60,915 nt of DNA, from NCBI GenBank assembly GCA_038230695.1, contig JBBRMT010000002.1, positions 1 to 60,915 of the forward strand. Direction: 5' to 3'. Origin of the DNA: QHBQ01 sp038230695. GTDB lineage: Bacteria; Chloroflexota; Chloroflexia; QHBQ01. How positions within the stretch are numbered: the first letter of the stretch is position 1; each line of letters begins with the position of its first letter. Under the pieces are notes generated by a model. It had not been told where the DNA came from and did not search any database. It saw only the letters and a list, made by a program, of their open reading frames with translations. The translations under genes were made by a program, and so were the position numbers. Shown here piece by piece: positions 28,568-35,371 of this stretch.

Positions 28568-28740
28568 AAAAAAGCGAGGAACGGGGGCCATCCATTCCTC
28601 GCCTTACTGACAATTTAGCCTTGAGCAGAAGAACGAACTTCCGGGCTGTGAGAGGGCATGAAAGTTCGAGCTTCGTCCGCTTCCTGAAAGCCATTGCTGG
28701 CTATCGGGCTGGAGTCCTGTTTGCCGCAGGTCTCTCTTAT
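28568..28740 (-). ncRNA. putative standalone small RNA (~170 nt)
   Basis: A minus-strand transcript is defined by a full promoter (28747-28775) and a rho-independent terminator (28568-28602). No convincing ORF fills it. Foldable elements in 5'-3' order are CCTG/CAGG, AGCCA-GCAA-TGGCT with a GNRA loop, and a long irregular hairpin built on CGAACTT/AAGTTCG. It is convergent with the TPR gene and divergent from the winged-helix replication gene. I could not match it to 6S, SRP, tmRNA or other known classes. Confidence 0.5.
28574..28602 (-). terminator. rho-independent terminator of the small RNA
   Basis: GCGAGGAA stem paired with TTCCTCGC, 13-base loop, followed on the minus strand by six T residues (28573-28568). 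Confidence 0.8.
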
Positions 28741-28746
28741 GTCTAT

Positions 28747-28775
28747 ATGATACTCTATGTCTGGCGACTTGTCAA
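28747..28775 (-). promoter_or_regulatory. sigma-70 promoter of the small RNA
   Basis: On the minus strand TTGACA (28775-28770), 17-bp spacer, TATCAT (28752-28747). Confidence 0.7.
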
Positions 28776-28814
28776 GAGGTTTGGCTAATCACTTTCCATA
28801 ACAAAGGCAGTGAA

Positions 28815-28908
28815 AAGTTGAAAGTTGAAAGTAAGAACCAAAAGTGAGCTTGGTTGCAAAGTCGGCGGGCTAACTCAAAACTCAAAACTCAGCACTCAAA
28901 ACTTCAAG
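28815..28908. repeat. two HEP arrays before the replication-like gene
   Basis: AGTTGAA, AGTTGAA, AGTAAGA (28815-28834) and ACTCAAA, ACTCAAA, ACTCAGC, ACTCAAA, ACTTCAA (28873-28908). The second ends a few bases before the ribosome-binding site of the gene starting at 28929. Confidence 0.7.
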
Positions 28909-28928
28909 GGGAAGGGAGGTGATACAGG

Positions 28929-30536
28929 TTGACGACACGGGTAGCGATTGAAACAGCGGTAGAGCAGGGAGAGACAACGGAGCAGGTGGCGGAGCAACGC
29001 AGCCCGGTGGTACATGGGCTGGGCGAATTGTCGCTGGCGCTGGTACGCGATTGGGCTCCGCTGCTCAAGCCCGCTGGGGTTGGCCTGCTCACCACCATCC
29101 ATGCGTGGGAGGAGCAGAACCCGCGTAGCCCCTTCTATGGCTGGATGCACCTGGCGCAAGAAACGCTGGCCGCCTATCTGGATATGGGGCGCACCAGCAT
29201 CATCCGCTATCGTAACCTGCTGGATACCTGCGGGCTGATCGAGCAACGCGAGGTTAGCTACCACCGCCCAGGGATGAAGCTGCATCAGACGGTGCTGCGG
29301 GTCAGTCGCGCCGAGGTGCAACCGTCGCTGCGGTTGCTTGAATACCTCATCTTCGAGGCCGAGGACTGGACCCGCAAGCACACCGCCTGGCTGATGACCA
29401 ACTTCCAGCCACCCAGGGACGACAGCGAACTGGGGCGGCTGATTGCCACGATGCGGAGGGCATACAAAGTGAGCGTTGGTGGCAGCGGTCTCGCGGTGAT
29501 CACCGATGGTGAGCGGCTGACGGCAGCGGGCAGCTTTGCCGCTCGCTTGTTGCAGCGCGAACTGGGCAACCAGCCAACCTTGCTGCTCGACGAAGTTGAA
29601 AGTGGGCGGGGAGTTGCAAGTTACAAGTTGCAAGTTACAACTGGTATGGCTGGCGAGAGCGTTGTTTCACCAGTGAACAATGGTAGACGAGAGATGGCGG
29701 TTGAACCATCGGCTACTTTCCCCATTGATGAAAGCAGTGTTTCACGAGTGAACAATGGTTCTGCCAGCGGTGTTTCAGCAGGAGTCGTTGGTAGGCAGGG
29801 CATTGTTTCACCAGGAGTCGCAAATAACGCTAACGTTTCTTTGGCTATTAACGTAAAGGATTCTAATAACGTTAACGTTGGCGGAGAGAGCGACTTTGCA
29901 ATTGCCACGCAGGGAGCCAGGCGGATTGCCGACGAGGGCAGCGTGCAGTGGCATATCGCCTGTCTGCAGCGGATGGGACGTACCCTATACGAGCAAGCGA
30001 TTGCCGCCACCGAGCGGGTGGTAGTCAGCGGCAAGCTGCGCGGTAAGAGCGGTGGCTACTTCACGCGCACTGCGATGGCCCTGGCGCAGCAGCAGGGCAT
30101 TGCGCTGAAGCAGGGCGGTGAAGCTGGCAGTTACAAGCTGAAAGTTGATAGTGGCAACAGCGTTGGTTCACCATTGAACAATGGTGTAAGCGCATCGCCA
30201 GCGACCTATCAGCCGAGCGATGTTTCACCATTGAACAATGGTGAGCAGGCAAACAGCGGCACGCCAACCCGAAGCTACACTCTGCCTGGGATGGCGGCGC
30301 GGCAGGCTTGGCAAGCCGCGTTGGCCGAGCTTGAGGCCCGCTTGAGCGGCCCAGCCTGGTTCGGTTGGCTGCGCCATGCCCACCTGCTGGAGCTTGAGGG
30401 TGACAAGGCGGTGGTCGGTACGCCCAGCGGTGGTCTAGCCGAGGTTATGACCCGCCGCCACGCCGCCGAGGTAGTCGAGGTGATGAGCGCGGTGCTGGGG
30501 CGGGCAGTAAGCGTGGAGTTTGTGACCCGCTGGTGA
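28929..30536 (+). CDS. winged-helix replication-initiator-like protein with DnaA-domain-I-like C-terminus
   Basis: 535 residues from TTG 28929 (AGGGAGG nine bases upstream). Residues ~30-115 form a winged-helix DNA-binding domain of the replication/primosome type (WMHLAQETLAAYLDMGRTSI, RYRNLLDTCGLIEQREVS). A helical segment follows to ~215, a low-complexity linker (~220-320), a second small module (GSVQWHIACLQRMGRTLYEQ, SGGYFTRTAMALAQQQGI), a second linker (~395-450), and a C-terminal ~80-residue domain like DnaA domain I (WFGWLRHAHLLELEGDKAVV, then VVEVMSAVLGRAVSVEFV). DnaA domain I recruits DnaB helicase and other partners. The linkers encode VSPVNNG-type repeats because they contain parS-like iterons. 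The layout recalls phage lambda O. An initiator role is inferred. Confidence 0.75.
   Translation: MTTRVAIETAVEQGETTEQVAEQRSPVVHGLGELSLALVRDWAPLLKPAGVGLLTTIHAWEEQNPRSPFYGWMHLAQETLAAYLDMGRTSIIRYRNLLDTCGLIEQREVSYHRPGMKLHQTVLRVSRAEVQPSLRLLEYLIFEAEDWTRKHTAWLMTNFQPPRDDSELGRLIATMRRAYKVSVGGSGLAVITDGERLTAAGSFAARLLQRELGNQPTLLLDEVESGRGVASYKLQVTTGMAGESVVSPVNNGRREMAVEPSATFPIDESSVSRVNNGSASGVSAGVVGRQGIVSPGVANNANVSLAINVKDSNNVNVGGESDFAIATQGARRIADEGSVQWHIACLQRMGRTLYEQAIAATERVVVSGKLRGKSGGYFTRTAMALAQQQGIALKQGGEAGSYKLKVDSGNSVGSPLNNGVSASPATYQPSDVSPLNNGEQANSGTPTRSYTLPGMAARQAWQAALAELEARLSGPAWFGWLRHAHLLELEGDKAVVGTPSGGLAEVMTRRHAAEVVEVMSAVLGRAVSVEFVTRW
29611..29641. repeat. HEP heptamers in the first linker
   Basis: AGTTGCA, AGTTACA, AGTTGCA, AGTTACA within the coding sequence of the replication-like gene, just before the first iteron. 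Confidence 0.7.
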
Positions 30537-30869
30537 GGCAGTTCTGAGTTTTTGTAGGGGCGGATTGCGTCCGCCCTGAGTTTTGAGTTGGAAAGCGGTG
30601 TTTCAACAATGATCACTGGTTGGATAACCGATTATTGTAGGGGCGGATTGCGTCCGCCTGCGTGGTGATAAAAAGGCAGTGTTTCAGCAGTGAACAATGG
30701 TTGTGTGACCACGCACTGTATAATCGCATGGCATACGCCCTGCTGCCGTTGTTATCACAGCAGTGTTTCACTGGTGAACAATGGTGAGAGGTAGGTTTGA
30801 GACAGAAAAGCGATGTTTCACTGATAAACAGTGGAAATTGGTTGCGCTACATATAGCATTATGGTGAAA
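29663..30869. repeat. array of about ten parS-like iterons
   Basis: Consensus TGTTTCAC-NN-(G/T)TGAACAA followed by TGG. Full sites start at 29663, 29738, 30164 (TGGTTCAC variant), 30221, 30680 (TGTTTCAG) and 30764. Degenerate or half sites are at 29771, 29814, 30599, 30814 and 30863 (GTGAAAC). The left half equals the bacterial parS half-site TGTTTCAC, and the right half differs from GTGAAACA by one base. Four sites (plus two half sites) lie in frame within the preceding gene and the rest downstream. The segment 29832-29889, between iteron groups, is AT-richer and holds the palindrome AACGTTAACGTT (29878-29889). Confidence 0.8.
30554..30659. repeat. two PAL-A repeats within the iteron array
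   Basis: Both read GTAGGGGCGGATTGCGTCCG and continue CCCTG or CCTGC (30554-30577 and 30637-30659). They flank the iteron at 30599. Confidence 0.8.
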
Positions 30870-30873
30870 CTTG

Positions 30874-30882
30874 TGATACAAT
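30874..30882 (+). promoter_or_regulatory. extended -10 at the right end of the iteron array
   Basis: TGATACAAT followed by AGCTC, related to the extended -10 motifs at 6657, 7042 and 52520. It points rightwards into the antisense of the YggT gene, so any product would be antisense or a priming RNA. Confidence 0.35.
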
Positions 30883-30886
30883 AGCT

Positions 30887-31168
30887 CTAATCAAATCGCA
30901 GCCATTTGGCCGTCAACCAGGCCAGCAGCATGATCACCAGCAACGCGACAAGGGCGGCATAATCAATGCCGACGAAGCCTAGCGGCGGCAGCGGTTTGAA
31001 CATGAAGCGAAACGGTAGGGTAAGCGGATTGCTGGCGGCAAGCAGCAAGCCGACAATTGGTGAGGATGGGTACACGCCAACGCCCAGGAAGATGAGGCGG
31101 GCGACCAGTAGCATGATGAGGATGGCGAAGATTGCCTGTACAACACGGGCAGCAAACGGCTTGTTCAT
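30887..31168 (-). CDS. YggT family membrane protein
   Basis: 93 residues from ATG 31168. Two hydrophobic helical regions (VVQAIFAILIMLLVARLIFL and ALVALLVIMLLAWLTAKWLR) flank the YggT signature region SNPLTLPFRFMFKPLPPLG. The family is small integral membrane proteins linked in other bacteria to cell division or osmotic tolerance. The start is chosen because TATAAT (31175-31180) ends six bases upstream, giving a leaderless mRNA. Confidence 0.85.
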   Translation of the reverse strand: MNKPFAARVVQAIFAILIMLLVARLIFLGVGVYPSSPIVGLLLAASNPLTLPFRFMFKPLPPLGFVGIDYAALVALLVIMLLAWLTAKWLRFD

Positions 31169-31174
31169 GCTGGG

Positions 31175-31180
31175 ATTATA
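31175..31180 (-). promoter_or_regulatory. -10 element of a leaderless yggT transcript
   Basis: TATAAT on the minus strand followed by CCCAGC and ATG. Spacing of six bases to the start codon. Confidence 0.55.
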
Positions 31181-31227
31181 ACATAGACTGTCGGGTAAGG
31201 AGGCTTTATCGAACAGCAATCACCGCA

Positions 31228-31312
31228 TTGCGGGAAACACCACAGCGGAATATAAACCTTTATCTGGCGTAAAACAGCGCGTCCTTCGACGAAAGTCGGG
31301 GCCAGGGGACGC
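31228..31312 (+). promoter_or_regulatory. promoter and possible pseudoknotted leader RNA
   Basis: TTGCGG (31228-31233), 17-bp spacer, TATAAA (31251-31256). The early transcript can pair GCGTCC (31279-31284) with GGACGC (31307-31312) around CGAC-GAAA-GTCG. CTGGC (31264-31268) is complementary to GCCAG (31301-31305) inside that loop, which would make a pseudoknot. No known class was recognised. Confidence 0.35.
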
Positions 31313-31332
31313 AGCTTAGGAGCGCAGCAGGA

Positions 31333-31527
31333 ATGACCCTGGAGGTGAGAGTCTGGGTGTCAAGTATCCGCGACGGCTGGCAGGTAGACCGAGCGCGGCG
31401 GCCTCGCCAAACTATGGCGGGCGAACAGTTGCTGGAACAGCATGAGGAGCAATGGTTGCTATTCTACATCCTTGCCCAGCAGATGAACCAGCGTCGAGCG
31501 AACGACAAGATTAAAGCCCAAAGATAA
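31333..31527 (+). CDS. small hypothetical protein on a terminator-ended transcript
   Basis: 64 residues, Arg/Gln-rich and mostly helical (EQLLEQHEEQWLLFYILAQQ). Preceded by a weak AGCAGGA site, a predicted promoter and structured leader, and followed 14 bases later by a strong terminator. That supports a real transcript, but whether the ORF or the RNA is the product is unclear. Confidence 0.4.
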   Translation: MTLEVRVWVSSIRDGWQVDRARRPRQTMAGEQLLEQHEEQWLLFYILAQQMNQRRANDKIKAQR

Positions 31528-31541
31528 ATGGTGATAGCACG

Positions 31542-31585
31542 AACCGACCCCATGCACCTATGATGCGTAGGGTCGGTTTGATTTT
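31542..31585 (+). terminator. rho-independent terminator
   Basis: AACCGACCC (31542-31550) pairs with GGGTCGGTT (31570-31578), then GATTTTAT. It ends the small transcript starting near 31263. Confidence 0.75.
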
Positions 31586-31618
31586 ATACCAAATATGTTT
31601 GGTGGCACAGTTATTAGG

Positions 31619-31740
31619 CCCAGAGCGAACAACGGTTCGCCCCTACAGCTATGCTGCTTAACCTAACCCAAATGATATTAGGGTTGTTTCCCACTCGTAG
31701 TGGCGGGCAGCGGTCCGCCCTGGTGCAGCGCCAACAATGC
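31619..31740. repeat. two PAL-A repeats, one in long form
   Basis: GCGAACaacgGTTCGC with CCCTAC (31619-31646), and an inverted long copy (31698-31740) ending CTGGTGCAGCGCCAACAATG, the complement of the 5190-5233 element. The rest of the gap before the MOSC gene shows nothing. Confidence 0.75.
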
Positions 31741-31763
31741 GGATATAGACGCTGGCTTTTGTA

Positions 31764-32444
31764 TTAAAGCGCGGTAGCCACCTTCAGCTCCTCAAGTTGG
31801 CTACGGGTGCGGATGCCAAGCGCGGGTATGGCGAGCAACTCCAGGGCGGGTGAAGGATTTTTATGCCGCTTGCGTATGGCTTGTGTAGCGGCGGTGATTG
31901 TCCAGCGCGGGTAAGGATGCTCAAGCAGAGTAACTTGCTGGCCCGCCTCGACGTAGCCCTCTTGCAGCACGCGCAGATACCAGCCGGTGCGACCGCTTTT
32001 CTCAACCAGCTTGGTCAGCGTGGGTATCCCCCAGCGGTGGCCGATGTTGCTGCACGGTCCGCGTGGTTGGGTGATCTGGATGCGGGCATCGCCAATGGCG
32101 TAGATGTCGCCAATGCACACGGTTTGTTCATTCTGGCCGCTAATGGTATAGTTCTCGCCAAACGCGCCATAGGGCAGGTTGATAGCTAGCTCGGCGTTCC
32201 AGGTGGTGTAGTGGTCAGCAGAGTAGGCCAGCAGCGCCTGATCGGGACCGCCGTGATAATGCTTGTCGGCTTGCCCATCGCCCACCAGGTTATCGAAAGC
32301 CAGCCAGATCGGGCCAGCGACCGCAGTCTTGATATAGCCGGTACGCCAGATGTGCGCTCCCTTGTCGTCCTCTTCCTCGATTTGCTGCGGCATCCCCACC
32401 TGGATTGAACGCAAAATGGAATTAAGCGTCTGCGGTGCGTCCAT
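31764..32444 (-). CDS. MOSC domain protein (YiiM-like)
   Basis: 226 residues. MOSC features are DKHYHGGPDQALLAYSADHY, PYGAFGENYTISG, IGDARIQITQPRGPCSNI (conserved Cys that ligands molybdenum in relatives) and a C-terminal helical tail. YiiM-type proteins reduce N-hydroxylated compounds using molybdenum cofactor. It is placed directly after a small membrane protein gene on the same strand. Confidence 0.9.
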   Translation of the reverse strand: MDAPQTLNSILRSIQVGMPQQIEEEDDKGAHIWRTGYIKTAVAGPIWLAFDNLVGDGQADKHYHGGPDQALLAYSADHYTTWNAELAINLPYGAFGENYTISGQNEQTVCIGDIYAIGDARIQITQPRGPCSNIGHRWGIPTLTKLVEKSGRTGWYLRVLQEGYVEAGQQVTLLEHPYPRWTITAATQAIRKRHKNPSPALELLAIPALGIRTRSQLEELKVATAL

Positions 32445-32696
32445 TTAGTATTTCCTCGGCACCATAAAGGCGCGGATAATGCTGCCAATGACCATGCCGA
32501 CGATGAAAGCCACCAGCATAAATAGCAAGCTGGGCGCGTTGCCAATTAGCAGCAGGGCGATGATGCCCAGCACGGCCAACGCCCCCAGCATCATCTGGCT
32601 GTTGACGAACCTGCCCCGCATCGCCGCCATGCCCAGTAGCATATAACCGGCGTATACGCCGAGTGCTGCGGCGATGATGTTCAGAACCCAGTCCAT
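32445..32696 (-). CDS. small membrane protein
   Basis: 83 residues from ATG 32696 (AAAGGAC upstream). Three hydrophobic helices (VLNIIAAALGVYAGYMLLGM, MMLGALAVLGIIALLLIGNA, LLFMLVAFIVGMVIGSIIRA) and a short basic end. It lies between bcp and the MOSC gene with gaps of only a few bases, so the three form an operon. Family not recognised. Confidence 0.65.
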   Translation of the reverse strand: MDWVLNIIAAALGVYAGYMLLGMAAMRGRFVNSQMMLGALAVLGIIALLLIGNAPSLLFMLVAFIVGMVIGSIIRAFMVPRKY

Positions 32697-32700
32697 ATGC

Positions 32701-33183
32701 TTATGTCCTTTCGGGTTGGGCTTGCAACTCCTTGATGATACGCAGCGCCTCGCCAACGTGCAGGTCGAACTTCATCTGCGAGTTGAAGATGTGACGAACC
32801 ATGCCGCCGCGGTCAATCACGTAGGTGACCCGCCCGCTGATGAAACCGAGCGTGGTTGGCACGCCATAGAGCTTGCGTACCTTGCCGCCAGTGTCACTTA
32901 GCAGGGTGTAGGGCAGGCGGTTCTTGGCGGCAAAACCCTCATGCGACTGCACCGAGTCGCTGCTGATGCCGATCACTTCCGCGCCCGCTTCCTTGAACAC
33001 TTCGTAATTGTCGCGGAAGCTGCAGGCTTCGGCAGTGCAGCCCGCTGAATTATCCTTCGGGTAGAAGAATAGCACCACCGCCTTGTCGCCAAGCAAATCC
33101 TTGAGCCTGATATTGCCGCTTTGCGACGGCAGGGTAAAATCGGGGGCGGGGTCGCCAACTTTCAGGGTATTCGATGTTGCCAT
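32701..33183 (-). CDS. bcp: thiol peroxidase Bcp (peroxiredoxin Q)
   Basis: 160 residues. The peroxidatic Cys is in SAGCTAEACSFRD, with a resolving Cys five residues later as in the atypical 2-Cys Bcp group. PAPDFTLPSQSG opens the thioredoxin fold and GKVRKLYGVPTTLGF lies near the C-terminal half. Reduces hydrogen peroxide and organic hydroperoxides with thioredoxin. AAGGAG precedes the ATG. First gene of a three-gene operon. Confidence 0.95.
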   Translation of the reverse strand: MATSNTLKVGDPAPDFTLPSQSGNIRLKDLLGDKAVVLFFYPKDNSAGCTAEACSFRDNYEVFKEAGAEVIGISSDSVQSHEGFAAKNRLPYTLLSDTGGKVRKLYGVPTTLGFISGRVTYVIDRGGMVRHIFNSQMKFDLHVGEALRIIKELQAQPERT

Positions 33184-33276
33184 AGATAATCTCCTTGATG
33201 AATGGGCAAAATTTGTGCAAACTTAGTTGCTCTATTGTACCAAATAGTGGAGCGGGATCACCAATGTGGCAGGCGA

Positions 33277-33456
33277 CTACATCCACTTGTCATCGCGACC
33301 TGCGACGATGGGCTGGTAGATGGGGCTGCTGGCGACCGACCAGCCGGGCGCATGATAGGGGGCGCAGCGGGGATTGTGGCGCAGCAGGTGGCGCTGATGC
33401 TTGAGGTGGGATTTGCGGTTGGCGCGGCTAGCTGGCCGCTTCTGACTCTTAGGCAT
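33277..33456 (-). CDS. small basic protein, 59 residues
   Basis: A short ORF starting MPKSQKRPASRANRKSHLK and ending GRDDKWM. The N-terminal half is strongly basic (Arg/Lys/His) and the C-terminal half is neutral with PYHAPGWSVASSPIYQP. A GGAGG site lies upstream and a strong promoter at 33500-33528 points at it. The basic composition suggests RNA or DNA binding; it is reminiscent of small ribosomal-type proteins but not identified. Confidence 0.6.
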   Translation of the reverse strand: MPKSQKRPASRANRKSHLKHQRHLLRHNPRCAPYHAPGWSVASSPIYQPIVAGRDDKWM

Positions 33457-33499
33457 ATCTATCGTTCGCCTCCGTGTAGGTTATTGACGCTAATACCCA

Positions 33500-33528
33500 A
33501 TTATATTTGGGGCAATTGGCAGCGTCAA
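33500..33528 (-). promoter_or_regulatory. sigma-70 promoter of the small basic protein
   Basis: On the minus strand TTGACG (33528-33523), 17-bp spacer, TATAAT (33505-33500), about 45 bases before the start codon. Confidence 0.65.
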
Positions 33529-33598
33529 GGGACACGAGGTGTATTCTGTTGACAGCAGATAGGTAGGCCCACTCCCCAGCCTCCCCCTTCAGGGATGG

Positions 33599-34201
33599 TT
33601 AGATACTAAGGGCTGAGTAGATCTCGCCGAGGAATAGGCTGGGGACGGTTGCCAGCAGGCGAGTGGTGGCGAAGCCCTGCGCCCGCGCCAGCTTCTCCCA
33701 GGTAGGGTAGGAGAGTGGGTGCGGCACCCACATATTGCCGTGGTAAGCGTTGTATTCGACCAGCACGAAGCGTCCGCCGGGGCGGAGATAGCGGCGCAGC
33801 AATTGCAGCACGGGCGCTTTGTCGCGCTGGAAGTGCAGCGAGTTCGCCATCACGAGGCCATCGAGGGGTGGTAGGTCGCACGGGTGGGTGAAGTCGGCGG
33901 CAAGGTAGTGGACGGTGGTAGCGGGGAAGCGTTCCTGCATCGCCCGTTCCTGTTCGCGCAAAGCGGCGCGATCCCTGTCCACCGAGTATATCTCACCGCC
34001 CTCACCCAGCAAGTCGGCAAGGGCAAGGGTGAACGCGCCGCTGCCGGAACCGAAGTCGGCCCAGAGTTTGCCCGCGCCCATCACGCCGTCGCGGAGTAGA
34101 TTTACGTGGTCATTATGGTTCATAGGCAAAAAGCAAGCGAGGCGCAACCATTCTGGCTGAACCCCGCGTGCTAGAGAGAAAGGAAAGGGTGAAGACTTCA
34201 T
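33599..34201 (-). CDS. class I SAM-dependent methyltransferase
   Basis: 200 residues. The SAM-binding motif I is LWADFGSGSGAFTLALADLL, the acidic end of strand 2 is YSVDRDRAAL, and motif IV is DGLVMANSLHF. Motif VI region is YLRPGGRFVLVEYN. UbiE-like small-molecule methyltransferase fold; the substrate is unknown. TATAAT (34210-34215) lies eight bases before ATG 34201, so the mRNA is probably leaderless or nearly so. Confidence 0.88.
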   Translation of the reverse strand: MKSSPFPFSLARGVQPEWLRLACFLPMNHNDHVNLLRDGVMGAGKLWADFGSGSGAFTLALADLLGEGGEIYSVDRDRAALREQERAMQERFPATTVHYLAADFTHPCDLPPLDGLVMANSLHFQRDKAPVLQLLRRYLRPGGRFVLVEYNAYHGNMWVPHPLSYPTWEKLARAQGFATTRLLATVPSLFLGEIYSALSI

Positions 34202-34249
34202 CTTCCCTTATTATACGCCACCAGCATGAGGGTGGATTTATCTTCCCGT

Positions 34250-35125
34250 TCAATTTTCACTAAAAGCCGCTGCTGGTGCGTTCAGGGCATTGCGGAATGG
34301 CGCGACCACCGGCTCCAGGCTGGGGTCGAGTTCGAGCGCATGGGTCAATAGCGGGGTGGCTTCGGGATAGCGGCCCATCATGCAGAGGATGACCCCGGCA
34401 CCGGCAACTGCCTGGGCATTGGTGGGGTCGAGCGCGGCGGCACGGGTGAAGTCGGCGAGGGCGGCATCGTAGTTGCCAAGCTGCCCATGCAGGCGGGCGC
34501 GGTTGGTGTAGGTGTAGGCGTGGGCGGGGTCGAGAGCCAGTGCGTGATTGTAGTCGGCTAGCGCCTTGTCGTTGTCGCCGAGCAGGGCGTAGCAGGAAGC
34601 GCGGTTGTTGTAGGTATCGGCATCGTCCATACCGTGGTTGATGGCGAGGGTGAAGTCAGCAGCGGCCTTGTCGTAATGACCGGCCTCGGTTTGGGCCAGG
34701 GCGCGGGCGTAGTAGGGGGTGGGATCATTGGGAGCAAGCGCGAGGTAGGCATCGAAGTCGGCCAGGGCGAGGTCGTACTTGCCACTCTGCATATAGGCTA
34801 CCCCGCGATTGTTGTATGCCTTGATGAAGGTGGGGTCGAGGATGAGCGCCTGATTGTAGTCCACGATTGCCATGCTCAACTGGCCCTTATCGGCGCGGAT
34901 GATACCGCGATAGACGTAGGCATCGGGCGAGTTTGGCTGCAACTCGATTATGCGGTTAAAGTCGGCCATCGCCTTGTCCAGTTCGCCAAGCTCGTAGTAT
35001 GCATCGCCACGTTCAGCCAGCGCCTCGATGCTGCTGGGCGAACCCTCCAGCCGATCGTTGGCCTCAGCTAGCTGCTGCTCGTATAGCTCATGCTCGTCTA
35101 TGGGGTTCTCGGTTTCGTCGCTCAT
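34250..35125 (-). CDS. TPR-repeat protein
   Basis: 291 residues made almost entirely of consecutive 34-residue tetratricopeptide repeats of the type A-Y-x-N-R-G/A (for example AYNNRGVAYMQSGKYDLALA, YTNRARLHGQLGNYDAALAD). An acidic N-terminus precedes them. Such solenoids are protein-interaction scaffolds, and no other domain is present. TATAAT (35132-35137) ends six bases before the ATG, indicating a leaderless mRNA. Confidence 0.88.
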   Translation of the reverse strand: MSDETENPIDEHELYEQQLAEANDRLEGSPSSIEALAERGDAYYELGELDKAMADFNRIIELQPNSPDAYVYRGIIRADKGQLSMAIVDYNQALILDPTFIKAYNNRGVAYMQSGKYDLALADFDAYLALAPNDPTPYYARALAQTEAGHYDKAAADFTLAINHGMDDADTYNNRASCYALLGDNDKALADYNHALALDPAHAYTYTNRARLHGQLGNYDAALADFTRAAALDPTNAQAVAGAGVILCMMGRYPEATPLLTHALELDPSLEPVVAPFRNALNAPAAAFSEN

Positions 35126-35131
35126 AGGGCA

Positions 35132-35137
35132 ATTATA
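35132..35137 (-). promoter_or_regulatory. -10 element of a leaderless TPR gene
   Basis: Minus-strand TATAAT, then TGCCCT, then ATG. Six-base spacing as at 5260, 31175 and 47493. Confidence 0.55.
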
Positions 35138-35341
35138 CCAAATCGGATTGCAGATTGTAGGGCAACGCCGCGCTCCCTACTCAGCATACTGCTACGCAAG
35201 TTGGCACATTGTCATTGACAAAAAGCAGTGTTGCGCTTGACCGATCGGAGCTACGCTCCCAGCCCTCGGTAACTCGGCGAGCGACGGCTTATACCACGTC
35301 ACTACCAGCGCTTCACCATATGTGGATAAGGATAAGGCGGC

Positions 35342-35365
35342 AACCTTCTACCTTCTACCTTCTTC
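35342..35365. repeat. HEP tandem heptamer
   Basis: ACCTTCT repeated three times just downstream of the GH5 gene. The remainder of the gap 35126-35371 contains only a small GGAGC/GCTCC hairpin. Confidence 0.65.
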
Positions 35366-35371
35366 GTTCAC

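Noticed and set aside
28509..28694. 61-codon minus-strand ORF at the end of the TPR gene
   Set aside because: It runs through the small-RNA terminator and into the TPR gene; the promoter-terminator layout fits a non-coding RNA better.
29663..30869. CRISPR array
   Set aside because: The repeats are about 18-21 bp, imperfect, with spacings of 33-80 bp and partly within a coding frame; no cas genes are nearby.
34634..35071. 145-codon plus-strand ORF antisense to the TPR gene
   Set aside because: An artefact of repetitive GC-rich TPR codons on the opposite strand.
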